Below, in pieces: positions 16,535-24,851 of a stretch of 64,000 nt of DNA; within the stretch, counting starts at the first letter, position 1, and each line of letters starts with the position of its first letter. Origin of the DNA: Caldicoprobacter algeriensis. GTDB taxonomy: Bacteria > Bacillota > Clostridia > Caldicoprobacterales > Caldicoprobacteraceae. The stretch is from positions 22,318 through 86,317 of the forward strand of contig NZ_JAHUQD010000010.1 of NCBI RefSeq assembly GCF_023838525.1, read 5' to 3'. Below the pieces are notes generated by a model, which did no database searches, was not told the origin of the DNA, and saw nothing but the letters and a program-made list of their open reading frames with translations. A program made the translations under genes and the position numbers.

Positions 16535-19111
16535 ATGAAGAAATGTATGGCGATGCTGCTTGTTATCCTATTTGTAATTTTGTTTGCTGATGTGGCTTAT
16601 ACGGCACCGGATATGCCCGCGGTGGAAGAACATGCGGGTGATACAGGAAAGCAGCAAAATCCAATATCTTTGGGTATGGAGCTTATTGCGGAAAACCAGT
16701 TTTTGGCCATGTATTTTAATCCGGAGACCACTGAAGTGGCTATAAAAGATAAAAGCTCAGGGTATATATGGTATACCAATCCCCCTGACAGAGAACAAGA
16801 TGCTATTGCCACAGGCGTTAATAAAGGCAAGCTAAGCTCTCAAATAAGTATAACCTATTATACGCCCACCGCCCAAAGGCAGCAGATGGACAATTTTAAT
16901 GATAGTATAGTTCATAATCAGTTTGAGGTCTTAAAGATCAATAATGGTGTAAAGATAACTTATACCATAGGTAAGGTTCAAAAGCTGTTACTTGTTCCCC
17001 AGGCAATAAGTGCTGAAAGATTTGAACAGATATTGGATAAAGTGGCTAAGGAATCAGATAAGAGCGTGCTTGAGAGAAGGTACAGGCTTATATCGCTAGA
17101 GGAAATAAATGACCCGGGTGAAAAGCAAGACTTGTTAAACAAATATCCTATGCTGCAGGAACACGATATTTATGAATTGAGGCCAAACCTCAATGACCTG
17201 GTAATGCAACAATTGGATGAAATATTCAGGGCAACGGGTTACACCATTGATGATTTAAATAGGGATCACGTGGAAAATAATGTACCTCCCAGGGAAGCCG
17301 ATAAAGATGTATTTATTGTACCGCTTGAATATAAGCTTGATGGTAAAAACCTCGTCGTGTCCATAGATACCAAAGAGGTCATATACGATCCTTCCTATCC
17401 GCTTACACAGATAAGAGTATTGGAATTCTTTGGAGCAGGCAATAAAGAGGAGAACGGCTATATGCTGGTACCTGACGGTTCGGGAGCGCTTATAAACATG
17501 AACAACGGTAAAAGTGCCAGCCGGCCGTATATAGGGTATTTATACGGGCAGGACCGTGCTATAAAACAGGAAGAGATATTTGAAAGGAGTGAACAGGTAT
17601 ATTTACCGGTATTCGGCATAAAAAAAGGCAGCAATGCTTTATTCGGCATTATTGAAGAAGGCAGTGCATTTGCCAGTATCATAGCCGATGTGAGTGGCAG
17701 GATAAATTCATACAATACGGTTTGTGTGGAATTCACAACGCTTGCTAACGATACAATAGACTTGACGGCCATGGCGGGAAACAATGTCGTGATGGCATAT
17801 CAACCCAGGATGTACGAAGGCACTTTTAAAATAAGGTACAGCTTTTTGTCTGGAGATGATGCCGATTATGTAGGCATGGCTAAAAGCTACAGGAAATATT
17901 TGATAGAGCGTGGCCAACTTAAGAAGATAAAAAATGAAGATGGAATTCCCTTTTATCTTGAACTGGTGGGAGCCATTGACAAAATAAAACCGGTAGTTGG
18001 AGTACCTGTAAGGGGTATTGTTCCACTTACGACGTATGAACAAGCCATTGAGATAGCAAATAAAATTATAGCTGCGGGTATTTCAAATATAAAATTGAAA
18101 TATACCGGTTGGTTCAATGGCGGTATAAGGCATTCTTTGCCCAGTGATATACATCTGCAATCACAGCTTGGCGGCAAAAAAGGCTTCAAAAAGCTTATAA
18201 ACTTTGTTTACCACAACGGGTTGGAGCTTTATCCGGATGTGAGTTTTGAGTATGTTTATAAGGATAAAATTTTTGATGGGTTTAGCGTGCGTTCTGATGC
18301 AGTCCGGTTTCTAGACAGGGAGGTAGCCCTTATTTATGATTTTGATCCGGCTACCAATATATATGACAATACTAAAGAGCCTTACTATATAGTTGATCCG
18401 AGGAGTATAAGTCCTATAATTTCGTCTTTTCTACATGAATACGATGAATTAAATATAAAAGGCGTATCATTGAGAACAATGGGTAGCGACCTCAATTCCA
18501 ATTTCTATGAAAAAAGGTTTGTAGATAGAGAGCAGGCCAAGGCTGCTATGGTGGAGCAGATGGCAAGGTTTAATGAAAAAGGGATAAGCATAATGGCTAA
18601 TGGTATAAACGATTATGCCTTGCCATATACCAGCCATATATTAAATATGCCAATGGATTCAAGTGGATACAACATTGAAGATGAGAGCATACCGTTTTAT
18701 CAAATAGTAGTTCATGGTTATGTTGCCTATGCTGGAGAGCCTATAAACCTAGCCAGTGACTATAATAGGGCCATTTTAAAAACGGCAGAAACGGCTGCTG
18801 GCATTTATTTTACATGGATATACAGCAAAAATTCTCTTGTAAAGGATTCGGATTATAATTATCTGTACTCTGTGAATTATGAAGCATGGCTAAGCAAGGC
18901 TTTGGAACTATATCAACGTATGAATGCGGCTTTTGCTGATGTACAAGATAAAGCAATTGTTGATCATGAAAAGCTTGGCGAGGATGTGTATAAGGTTACT
19001 TTTGAGGGCGGAAAAAGCGTTATCGTAAATTACAGCAAGGCGCCTGTATCTATAGACGGCATTACTATAGAAGCTGGGAGTTATAAAATACTTGAGGGAG
19101 GCAATAAATGA
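16535..19111 (+). CDS. DUF5696 exported protein, possible glycosidase-like
   Basis: An 858-residue secreted or surface protein. It starts at ATG 16535 (nine bases after GGGAGG), followed by a signal peptide (KKCMAMLLVILFVILFADVA). Residues ~50-430 are beta-rich (GMELIAENQFLAMYFNPETT, GYIWYTNPPD). Residues ~470-780 look like an alpha/beta barrel (PFYLELVGAIDKI, ISNIKLKYTGWFNGG, LELYPDVSFEYVY, IKGVSLRTMGSDL). The last ~50 residues form a beta-strand tail of the kind that ends many glycoside hydrolases (KSVIVNYSKAPVSIDGITI). I recognise it as DUF5696. The barrel with a GH-like tail suggests a glycan-active enzyme, but no catalytic residues can be assigned. Its stop overlaps the next permease by four bases. 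Confidence 0.78.
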   Translation: MKKCMAMLLVILFVILFADVAYTAPDMPAVEEHAGDTGKQQNPISLGMELIAENQFLAMYFNPETTEVAIKDKSSGYIWYTNPPDREQDAIATGVNKGKLSSQISITYYTPTAQRQQMDNFNDSIVHNQFEVLKINNGVKITYTIGKVQKLLLVPQAISAERFEQILDKVAKESDKSVLERRYRLISLEEINDPGEKQDLLNKYPMLQEHDIYELRPNLNDLVMQQLDEIFRATGYTIDDLNRDHVENNVPPREADKDVFIVPLEYKLDGKNLVVSIDTKEVIYDPSYPLTQIRVLEFFGAGNKEENGYMLVPDGSGALINMNNGKSASRPYIGYLYGQDRAIKQEEIFERSEQVYLPVFGIKKGSNALFGIIEEGSAFASIIADVSGRINSYNTVCVEFTTLANDTIDLTAMAGNNVVMAYQPRMYEGTFKIRYSFLSGDDADYVGMAKSYRKYLIERGQLKKIKNEDGIPFYLELVGAIDKIKPVVGVPVRGIVPLTTYEQAIEIANKIIAAGISNIKLKYTGWFNGGIRHSLPSDIHLQSQLGGKKGFKKLINFVYHNGLELYPDVSFEYVYKDKIFDGFSVRSDAVRFLDREVALIYDFDPATNIYDNTKEPYYIVDPRSISPIISSFLHEYDELNIKGVSLRTMGSDLNSNFYEKRFVDREQAKAAMVEQMARFNEKGISIMANGINDYALPYTSHILNMPMDSSGYNIEDESIPFYQIVVHGYVAYAGEPINLASDYNRAILKTAETAAGIYFTWIYSKNSLVKDSDYNYLYSVNYEAWLSKALELYQRMNAAFADVQDKAIVDHEKLGEDVYKVTFEGGKSVIVNYSKAPVSIDGITIEAGSYKILEGGNK

Positions 19112-20034
19112 TGAAGGTTAAACCAAAACGTCGCCTTACTTTAGAAGGTAAGAAAGCCATAACCGGCTATATATTTATATCGCCATTTCTGATAGGCCTA
19201 GCAGTGTTCTTTGTGTATCCGTTGGTGCAGTCCATTATATTCAGCTTTAATGATCTGGAGGTAACGACGACTGGCTATAAACTCAATTATGTGGGATTGG
19301 GTAATTATAGGAGAGCGTTTCTGGTGGATCCAAATTTCAGAAGGGTAGTGGTGGAAGCAGTAACCCAAATGATAACCGATGTCCCTCTCATAGTTATATT
19401 TAGCTTCTTTGCCGCTACTTTGCTCAATCAGGAATTTAAGGGTAGAGCACTTGCCAGAGCGATATTTTTCCTGCCAGTTATTCTGACATCGGGCGTTATA
19501 ATAGCCATAGAGAACAGTGATATGTTAATTAGCATGGCCAGGAGCAGTTTTGAAGAGGAAGCCACAACGGGGGCGGTCGCTTCCGTAGTGCAGGCATTGG
19601 AGTTGAGACGGCTGCTTATGCAATCACGAATGGACCCACGATTTATCGGTTATATAACGGGTGCCATAGATAATATATATGAAGTGATCACAGCTTCAGG
19701 CGTTCAGATACTGGTATTTTTGGCTGGCCTACAGACAATATCGCCCTCGTTATATGAAGCGGCAATAGTAGAAGGAGCTACGGGATGGGAAAAATTCTGG
19801 AAGATCACCTTCCCGATGATCAGCCCGCTTATACTGGTGAATGTAGTTTATTCCATTATAGATTCTTTTACCAGGCCTACTAACCAGGTGATGCAAATGA
19901 TCATGGATGCGGCTTTTAAAGAATCATCATATGGTTACAGTTCAGCTATTGCATGGGTGTATTTTGTGACCGTAATGCTTATTCTGGGCGTAGCCGTAGG
20001 CATCATATCCAAGCGGGTATTCTATCAAGAATAA
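19108..20034 (+). CDS. Sugar ABC transporter permease with extra loop (MalF type)
   Basis: A 308-residue CUT1 permease, translationally coupled to DUF5696 through ATGA. It opens KAITGYIFISPFLIGLAVFF. It carries an unusual insertion of about 60 residues (roughly 135-200, SDMLISMARSSFEEEATTGA through FIGYITGAID) between membrane segments, probably an outside loop. The EAA loop LYEAAIVEGATGWEKFWKI follows, and it ends GIISKRVFYQE. It is the first channel subunit of the second importer in the operon. The insertion could contact the binding protein or the DUF5696/NHL proteins. Confidence 0.9.
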   Translation: MMKVKPKRRLTLEGKKAITGYIFISPFLIGLAVFFVYPLVQSIIFSFNDLEVTTTGYKLNYVGLGNYRRAFLVDPNFRRVVVEAVTQMITDVPLIVIFSFFAATLLNQEFKGRALARAIFFLPVILTSGVIIAIENSDMLISMARSSFEEEATTGAVASVVQALELRRLLMQSRMDPRFIGYITGAIDNIYEVITASGVQILVFLAGLQTISPSLYEAAIVEGATGWEKFWKITFPMISPLILVNVVYSIIDSFTRPTNQVMQMIMDAAFKESSYGYSSAIAWVYFVTVMLILGVAVGIISKRVFYQE

Positions 20035-20054
20035 TGATTAGGAGGTTGTACAGT

Positions 20055-21059
20055 ATGAGTTCTGTGGCGATGGAACGGCAGCCTGCTGTAACAAGAGGAA
20101 AAGCCAGATACAGCTATTTTCCTCTATACAGATTACGGCAGTTATCGTGGTCGGTGGTTAGAACTATATTAGTGATGGGGATATGCTTCGTTATACTTTA
20201 TCCGCTTATAGTAAAGTTTTCAGTCTCTATAATGGACGAGATGGACCTGTACGATATGACGGTACGCTATGTGCCCAAACATTTTACGTTAAAGAATTAT
20301 GAGACGGTCTGGGAATATATGAGATATCCAGAAGCCTTCATGAATTCACTGAAACTGTCGTTGTTGACCAGCATCACGCAATTGATATCGTGTACGCTCA
20401 TAGGCTATGGTTTTGCGAGATTTAATTTTCCATTGAAGAATTTGTTATTTGGTTTGGTTATAGCTATACTGGTGGTGCCGCCACAAACCATAATGATACC
20501 GCTATTTTTGCGTTTTAGGTTTTTCGATGTATTTGGCATCATTTCTGCGCTGAGAGGCGAAACTTTGAACTTGTTAAGTACATACTGGCCGTTCGTTTTT
20601 ATGTCAGCTACTGGCATGGGTTTAAAAAATGGGCTGTATATATACATAATGCGCCAACATTTCAGAGGGGCACCTAAAGATCTAGAAGAGGCCGCATATA
20701 TAGATGGCGCGGGACCGTTTAAGACATTTTATCGGATCATGCTCCCGGGTGCCATACCTATGATGGTTACTGTGTTCTTGTTTTCTTTTGTGTGGCAGTG
20801 GACCGATACTTTTTATTCATCACTGTTTTTGCAGAAACTGTGGGTTTTGCCGACCGCACTCAGCTCGTTGGTACCAAATGTATCCAAGAGCTATTCTGCA
20901 GAGCAATTAGGTATGATGGTGTATCTTAGCCCTGCTTATGCATCTATGCTCAATAATACCGGTAGCATACTGGTTGTAATACCGCTTGCTGTAATATACA
21001 TCTTTGCTCAACGTTACTTTGTCGAGAGCATAGAGCGTTCAGGGTTGACAGGTATGTGA
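20055..21059 (+). CDS. Sugar ABC transporter permease (MalG type)
   Basis: A 334-residue CUT1 permease. ATG 20055, behind AGGAGGT (20040-20046), is the supported start; an open frame to 19953 lies inside the previous gene. It has a longer than usual cytoplasmic N-terminus (about 45 residues) and a first membrane segment VVRTILVMGICFVILYPLIV. The EAA motif is LEEAAYIDGAGPFKTFYRI, and the protein ends ERSGLTGM. It pairs with the preceding permease. A 120-bp leader then separates it from the lipoprotein gene. Confidence 0.9.
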   Translation: MSSVAMERQPAVTRGKARYSYFPLYRLRQLSWSVVRTILVMGICFVILYPLIVKFSVSIMDEMDLYDMTVRYVPKHFTLKNYETVWEYMRYPEAFMNSLKLSLLTSITQLISCTLIGYGFARFNFPLKNLLFGLVIAILVVPPQTIMIPLFLRFRFFDVFGIISALRGETLNLLSTYWPFVFMSATGMGLKNGLYIYIMRQHFRGAPKDLEEAAYIDGAGPFKTFYRIMLPGAIPMMVTVFLFSFVWQWTDTFYSSLFLQKLWVLPTALSSLVPNVSKSYSAEQLGMMVYLSPAYASMLNNTGSILVVIPLAVIYIFAQRYFVESIERSGLTGM

Positions 21060-21178
21060 TCCCCATAGCATCGGTTTTGCTGTTTGATGGGGGGTGATAT
21101 GGGTATGTGATACAGTTTTTATCTTAAATTTTGCCGCTGTTGTATATAAATACTAATAGTTTAAGGGGGAGCGTAAAA

Positions 21179-22657
21179 ATGTTAAAGAAAATTGCCTTAT
21201 TGCTAAGCATTATAATGTTACTCTTGGCTGTTATGGCAGGTTGTGGCGGTGGGAATCAGCCGGCTGCAGACAATACAGGTGATCAAAAAGAGCAGCCTGC
21301 TGAAGGCGAGAAATCTGATGGTGAAGAAACTGAAGGTGAAAAAGCCGATGGTGAAGAAGCTGATGACGAAGCACCTCCACTGGATTTTGGCGGCAGGACC
21401 ATAAGGTACACCGCATGGTGGAATCTTGAACCGCAACCTGGTTCCTCGGCAGCAGCTGACAGGCAAATAGCCAGGAGAACGGAACTTGAGAAGAAGTACA
21501 ACTGCAAAGTAGAGTATGTCAATATACCATGGGATCAGTATCTGCAGCAGTTTATAACAGCCGCAATGGCGGGTGATTCTATAGGTGAATTGGTCACGCT
21601 GGATAGCAGATGGTTTTATCCCACTGCAGTAGCCAATGGATATCTTTGTGATCTCAATGACTTTGCTAAACAAGGTATATTTGATTTCACAGAGCCTAAA
21701 TGGAACCAAGATTTTCTGAAGTGGTGTACCTTTGATGGTAAAATATATGGTTATGCTATAGGTAAGACATATCCGAGAAGCGTGCTGTTTTGGAATAAAT
21801 CGCTGTTTGAGAGAGAAGGGTTGCCCGACCTGTACGAATTATTCTTCAACGGTGAATGGACCTGGGAAAAGATGCTGGAGATCGCTAAAAAAGCCACTAA
21901 GGATAAAGATGGTGATGGCAAGATTGACCAATGGGGTCTGTCTGGTATAGACCTGGGAGCTGCCTTTGTATTCTCAAATAATGCTGAATTTGTCGATGTA
22001 TCCGATCCATATCATCCAAAATTTGTTCTGGATTCGCCTAACGCTTTGGAGGCACTGCAAGCATGGCAAGATTTTGTACAGAAACACAAGGTGGTAGAAG
22101 TAAATCCTGAAGGAGCACCCTGGGATTATCCGAGGCAGAGCTTTGCCAACGGCAACGTAGCCATGCTGTATACTCAGTGGTGGATGGTGGATGATATAAA
22201 GAATAGCATGAAAGATGAGTATGGTATTGTGTTATTTCCCAAAGGTCCCAAGGCTACTGACTATGTGTCGCAGTATTCAGGTTTTACCATCGATGTTATA
22301 CCGTCAACGGTCAAAAATCCTGAACAAGTGGCCATATTCCAGAATGAAATGACAGAGCCCTATCCGGATGAAGATCCAGAAGAGTGGAAGGATTATTATA
22401 TTGAGAGATTGTACGATACTAAGTCAGTAGAAGTTATAGAGATGTTGATAAATAAAGGACTCAGCAAGGTAGATTGGTTTGCTTCATTTGATGATGTTTT
22501 GCAGATGTCCTATACATTTATGGCAGAGATACAAAACGGCAGCAAAACGCCTCAAGTGGCTATAAGCGAGGTGGCACAGCAGGCCCAGACATTGTTGGAC
22601 AACGCTCTTAAGAAGAAACCTGAGGAGCTCATAAAAACCGAAGAGTCAGCAGAATGA
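21179..22657 (+). CDS. Sugar ABC transporter substrate-binding lipoprotein with acidic linker
   Basis: A 492-residue extracellular lipoprotein. The start at ATG 21179 behind AAGGGGGA fits the signal sequence MLKKIALLLSIIMLLLAV, lipobox VMAGC. A strongly acidic, near-repetitive linker follows (EGEKSDGEETEGEKADGEE, residues ~36-54), then the binding domain (RTELEKKYNCKVEYVNIPW, ATKDKDGDGKIDQWGLSG). DKDGDGKID looks like an EF-hand-type calcium loop. It is the likely ligand binder for the second permease pair. A strong stem-loop follows the stop. Confidence 0.9.
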   Translation: MLKKIALLLSIIMLLLAVMAGCGGGNQPAADNTGDQKEQPAEGEKSDGEETEGEKADGEEADDEAPPLDFGGRTIRYTAWWNLEPQPGSSAAADRQIARRTELEKKYNCKVEYVNIPWDQYLQQFITAAMAGDSIGELVTLDSRWFYPTAVANGYLCDLNDFAKQGIFDFTEPKWNQDFLKWCTFDGKIYGYAIGKTYPRSVLFWNKSLFEREGLPDLYELFFNGEWTWEKMLEIAKKATKDKDGDGKIDQWGLSGIDLGAAFVFSNNAEFVDVSDPYHPKFVLDSPNALEALQAWQDFVQKHKVVEVNPEGAPWDYPRQSFANGNVAMLYTQWWMVDDIKNSMKDEYGIVLFPKGPKATDYVSQYSGFTIDVIPSTVKNPEQVAIFQNEMTEPYPDEDPEEWKDYYIERLYDTKSVEVIEMLINKGLSKVDWFASFDDVLQMSYTFMAEIQNGSKTPQVAISEVAQQAQTLLDNALKKKPEELIKTEESAE

Positions 22658-22660
22658 GCT

Positions 22661-22698
22661 AAAGAGGTCTTCTGCTCGTGTGGGCAGAAGACCTCTTT
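22661..22698 (+). terminator. Strong stem-loop after the binding-protein gene
   Basis: A perfect 15-bp stem, AAAGAGGTCTTCTGC (22661-22675) with GCAGAAGACCTCTTT (22684-22698), and an 8-nt loop begin four bases after the stop codon. The T-tract is only the last three bases of the stem. Termination may therefore be partial, allowing read-through to the glycosidase genes or stabilising the upstream mRNA. Confidence 0.65.
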
Positions 22699-22770
22699 AA
22701 AAGTTAAACATTTTGTATTGATTTTTATGACAACTTGTAGTAAAAGTAAGGGAAAAGGGGTGTATTCGCC

Positions 22771-23061
22771 GTGAAACGTGGTATAAATATAGGTGCCGCC
22801 CTCGAAGCATCTATTGAAGGTGAATGGGGCGTTACTATAAAAGAGGATAGAAATATCATCGCTACATTTCACTATTACACCCCATTTTGGTTTACCCACC
22901 AAGGAGCAGGGTGGGTGAATCCATCGCCACCTGTCGGTAAAAAATGGGAGGGTTTTAACGAGCAGAAGCAGTTTATAGAAGATGAGCTTGATAGAGCGGT
23001 TAACTGGGCAAAGAAACGTGGAAGGCAGCTCTTTAGGGGTGAGTTTGGAGCGTACAGCAAG
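22771..23061 (+). pseudogene. GH5 endoglucanase remnant (internally deleted), fused to GH9
   Basis: Residues 1-26 match the start of TmCel5A-like GH5 enzymes (RGINIGAALEASIEGEWGV). After a junction near 22849, residues ~28-97 match their last third (TFHYYTPFWFTHQGAGWV, NWAKKRGRQLFRGEFGAYSK). About 200 intervening residues, including the catalytic acid Asn-Glu motif, are absent, while the nucleophile Glu equivalent (E91, in GEFGAY) remains. The frame then runs directly into the GH9 lipoprotein signal, so the GH5 C-terminus and the original GH9 start codon are also gone. It cannot be an active GH5. Confidence 0.8.
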
Positions 23062-24834
23062 AAAAAACTGCTTAGCTTTTTTATCGCTGTGGCTGTGTCG
23101 GTTGCTCTTACGCTGACGGCATGTGATAAGGGAGATGAAGCCAAATTGCCCACAGAAGGAATTGCAAACGAGGTTGGCGATGATAAGGAAAGTGAAGCTG
23201 GTGACGGTAAGGAGAGTGAGGCTGAGATGATATTGGTGAATCAAATAGGTTATGGTATAGATGATCCCAAAATGGCCGTATTTGTAGTAGAGGTTGATAG
23301 CTTTGATGTCATAGACAAAGCCAGCGGTAAGACGGTATTTACCGGCCAAGCTACTGGTCTGAAAAGAGATGCATCTTCGGGGGATACGGTTTGCTATGGT
23401 GATTTTTCAGGGCTTAGGCAACCTGGTATATACTATATCTCAGTGGGTAAAGGCTTCAAGTCGCCGGAATTTACAATAGCCGAAAAGCCATATAAGGATA
23501 TCAAAAATGCTTTGCTTAAAGCCTTTTATTATCAGCGGTGTGGTATGGCGTTGGAAGATAAGTATGCTGGCGTATGGCAGCATGATAAGTGCCACGCTGA
23601 AGACGGATACATATACGGCGACCAAAATCAACATATTGATACCACAGGGGGATGGCATGATGCTGGTGATTATGGTAAATATGTTGTACCGGCAGCCAAA
23701 GCCGTTGCCGACCTTATGCTGGCATACCAGCTTTCCCCAGAAGCATTTAAAGAGCAGATAAATATTCCCGAAAGCGGTAACGGTGTACCGGATATACTTA
23801 ATGAAATCAGGTATGAGCTCGAATGGATGCTAAAGATGCAGGACCCCAAAAGCTATGGAGTCTACCATAAAATAGCCACATTGAACTTTCCTGGCTTTAT
23901 AATGCCTGAGGTTGATAAAGATAGAAGATATATAAACCATATTTCAGCTACGGCCACTGCCGATTTTGCTGCTGCAATGGCTATGGGATACAGGGTTTAT
24001 AAATCAATAGATAAGGAATTTGCGGAAAAAATGCTAAAAGCTGCGCAAAACGCATGGCAGTGGCTCGAGGTTAATCCGGATGTGCCGGGATTTAAAAACC
24101 CGCCGGGAGTAAATTCCGGAGAATATGGCGATTCCAATGACCGCGATGAAAGGTTTTGGGCAGCAGTAGAGCTGTACTGTGCCACTGGTGAACAAAAATA
24201 TCATGATTATATAAAATCGTCATATAATGATCCATCGTTTTCAAAAGCCAGTTTTGGCTGGGCTACTGTTGGTGGTTACGGTACCGTTTCTTATCTTATG
24301 ATGAGTCAAGATAAAGTAGACAGTACTGTTTATGATTATTTAAGGTCTCAATTTATAAAAGAAGCCGATAGATTGGTGGATATATGGTCAAATGACGGAT
24401 ATAAAGTGGTATTAAGACCTGATGAGTATTACTGGGGAAGCAATGGAGAGGTTATGAACAGGGCTATGCATCTTATATTAGCCAATGCTATAGCTGCAAA
24501 TGCTGAGTATATAAATGCAGCCCGTGACCAATTCCACTATATATTGGGGCGTAATGCTTTGAACCAATGCTATGTGACTGGTTTCGGGTCCAATCCCATA
24601 ATGCACCCCCATCACAGGCCCTCGGCAGCCGATGGTATAGAGCAACCGGTACCCGGTATGCTGTCGGGTGGCCCCAACAGTAGGAGGCAAGATCCTACGG
24701 CGCAAGAGAAAATACCGGTTGGTACACCGCCAGCAAAAGCTTTTATTGATGATGCAGGCAGCTATTCTACCAATGAAATTGCTATATATTGGAATTCTCC
24801 AGCTGTCTTTGTAGCCGCTTATTTTGATAAATAA
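22771..24834 (+). CDS. GH9 endoglucanase/cellulase lipoprotein with in-frame GH5 remnant at N-terminus
   Basis: A 687-residue frame from GTG 22771 behind AAGGGGTG. Residues ~98-120 are a lipoprotein signal (KKLLSFFIAVAVSVALTLTA, lipobox C118), followed by an acidic linker. Residues ~153-240 form the Ig-like CelD_N domain (LVNQIGYGIDDPKMAVFV) and 243-687 the GH9 catalytic (alpha/alpha)6 barrel. Catalytic D297 and D300 lie in GGWHDAGDYGKY, the His region in HPHHRPS, and acid E669 in YSTNEIAIYW. It cleaves beta-1,4-glucans at the cell surface. Oddly, residues 1-97 are collapsed GH5 sequence and no start codon precedes the signal. It is therefore unclear how the mature lipoprotein is translated; the 97-residue extension would have to precede the signal. 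Confidence 0.85.
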   Translation: MKRGINIGAALEASIEGEWGVTIKEDRNIIATFHYYTPFWFTHQGAGWVNPSPPVGKKWEGFNEQKQFIEDELDRAVNWAKKRGRQLFRGEFGAYSKKKLLSFFIAVAVSVALTLTACDKGDEAKLPTEGIANEVGDDKESEAGDGKESEAEMILVNQIGYGIDDPKMAVFVVEVDSFDVIDKASGKTVFTGQATGLKRDASSGDTVCYGDFSGLRQPGIYYISVGKGFKSPEFTIAEKPYKDIKNALLKAFYYQRCGMALEDKYAGVWQHDKCHAEDGYIYGDQNQHIDTTGGWHDAGDYGKYVVPAAKAVADLMLAYQLSPEAFKEQINIPESGNGVPDILNEIRYELEWMLKMQDPKSYGVYHKIATLNFPGFIMPEVDKDRRYINHISATATADFAAAMAMGYRVYKSIDKEFAEKMLKAAQNAWQWLEVNPDVPGFKNPPGVNSGEYGDSNDRDERFWAAVELYCATGEQKYHDYIKSSYNDPSFSKASFGWATVGGYGTVSYLMMSQDKVDSTVYDYLRSQFIKEADRLVDIWSNDGYKVVLRPDEYYWGSNGEVMNRAMHLILANAIAANAEYINAARDQFHYILGRNALNQCYVTGFGSNPIMHPHHRPSAADGIEQPVPGMLSGGPNSRRQDPTAQEKIPVGTPPAKAFIDDAGSYSTNEIAIYWNSPAVFVAAYFDK

Positions 24835-24851
24835 GCACGAAGGTGTTGAAT

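Noticed and set aside
22552..23349. Long minus-strand frame opposite the GH9 gene
   Set aside because: It has no ribosome site or family match, and it crosses a terminator and the start of a well-supported gene on the other strand.
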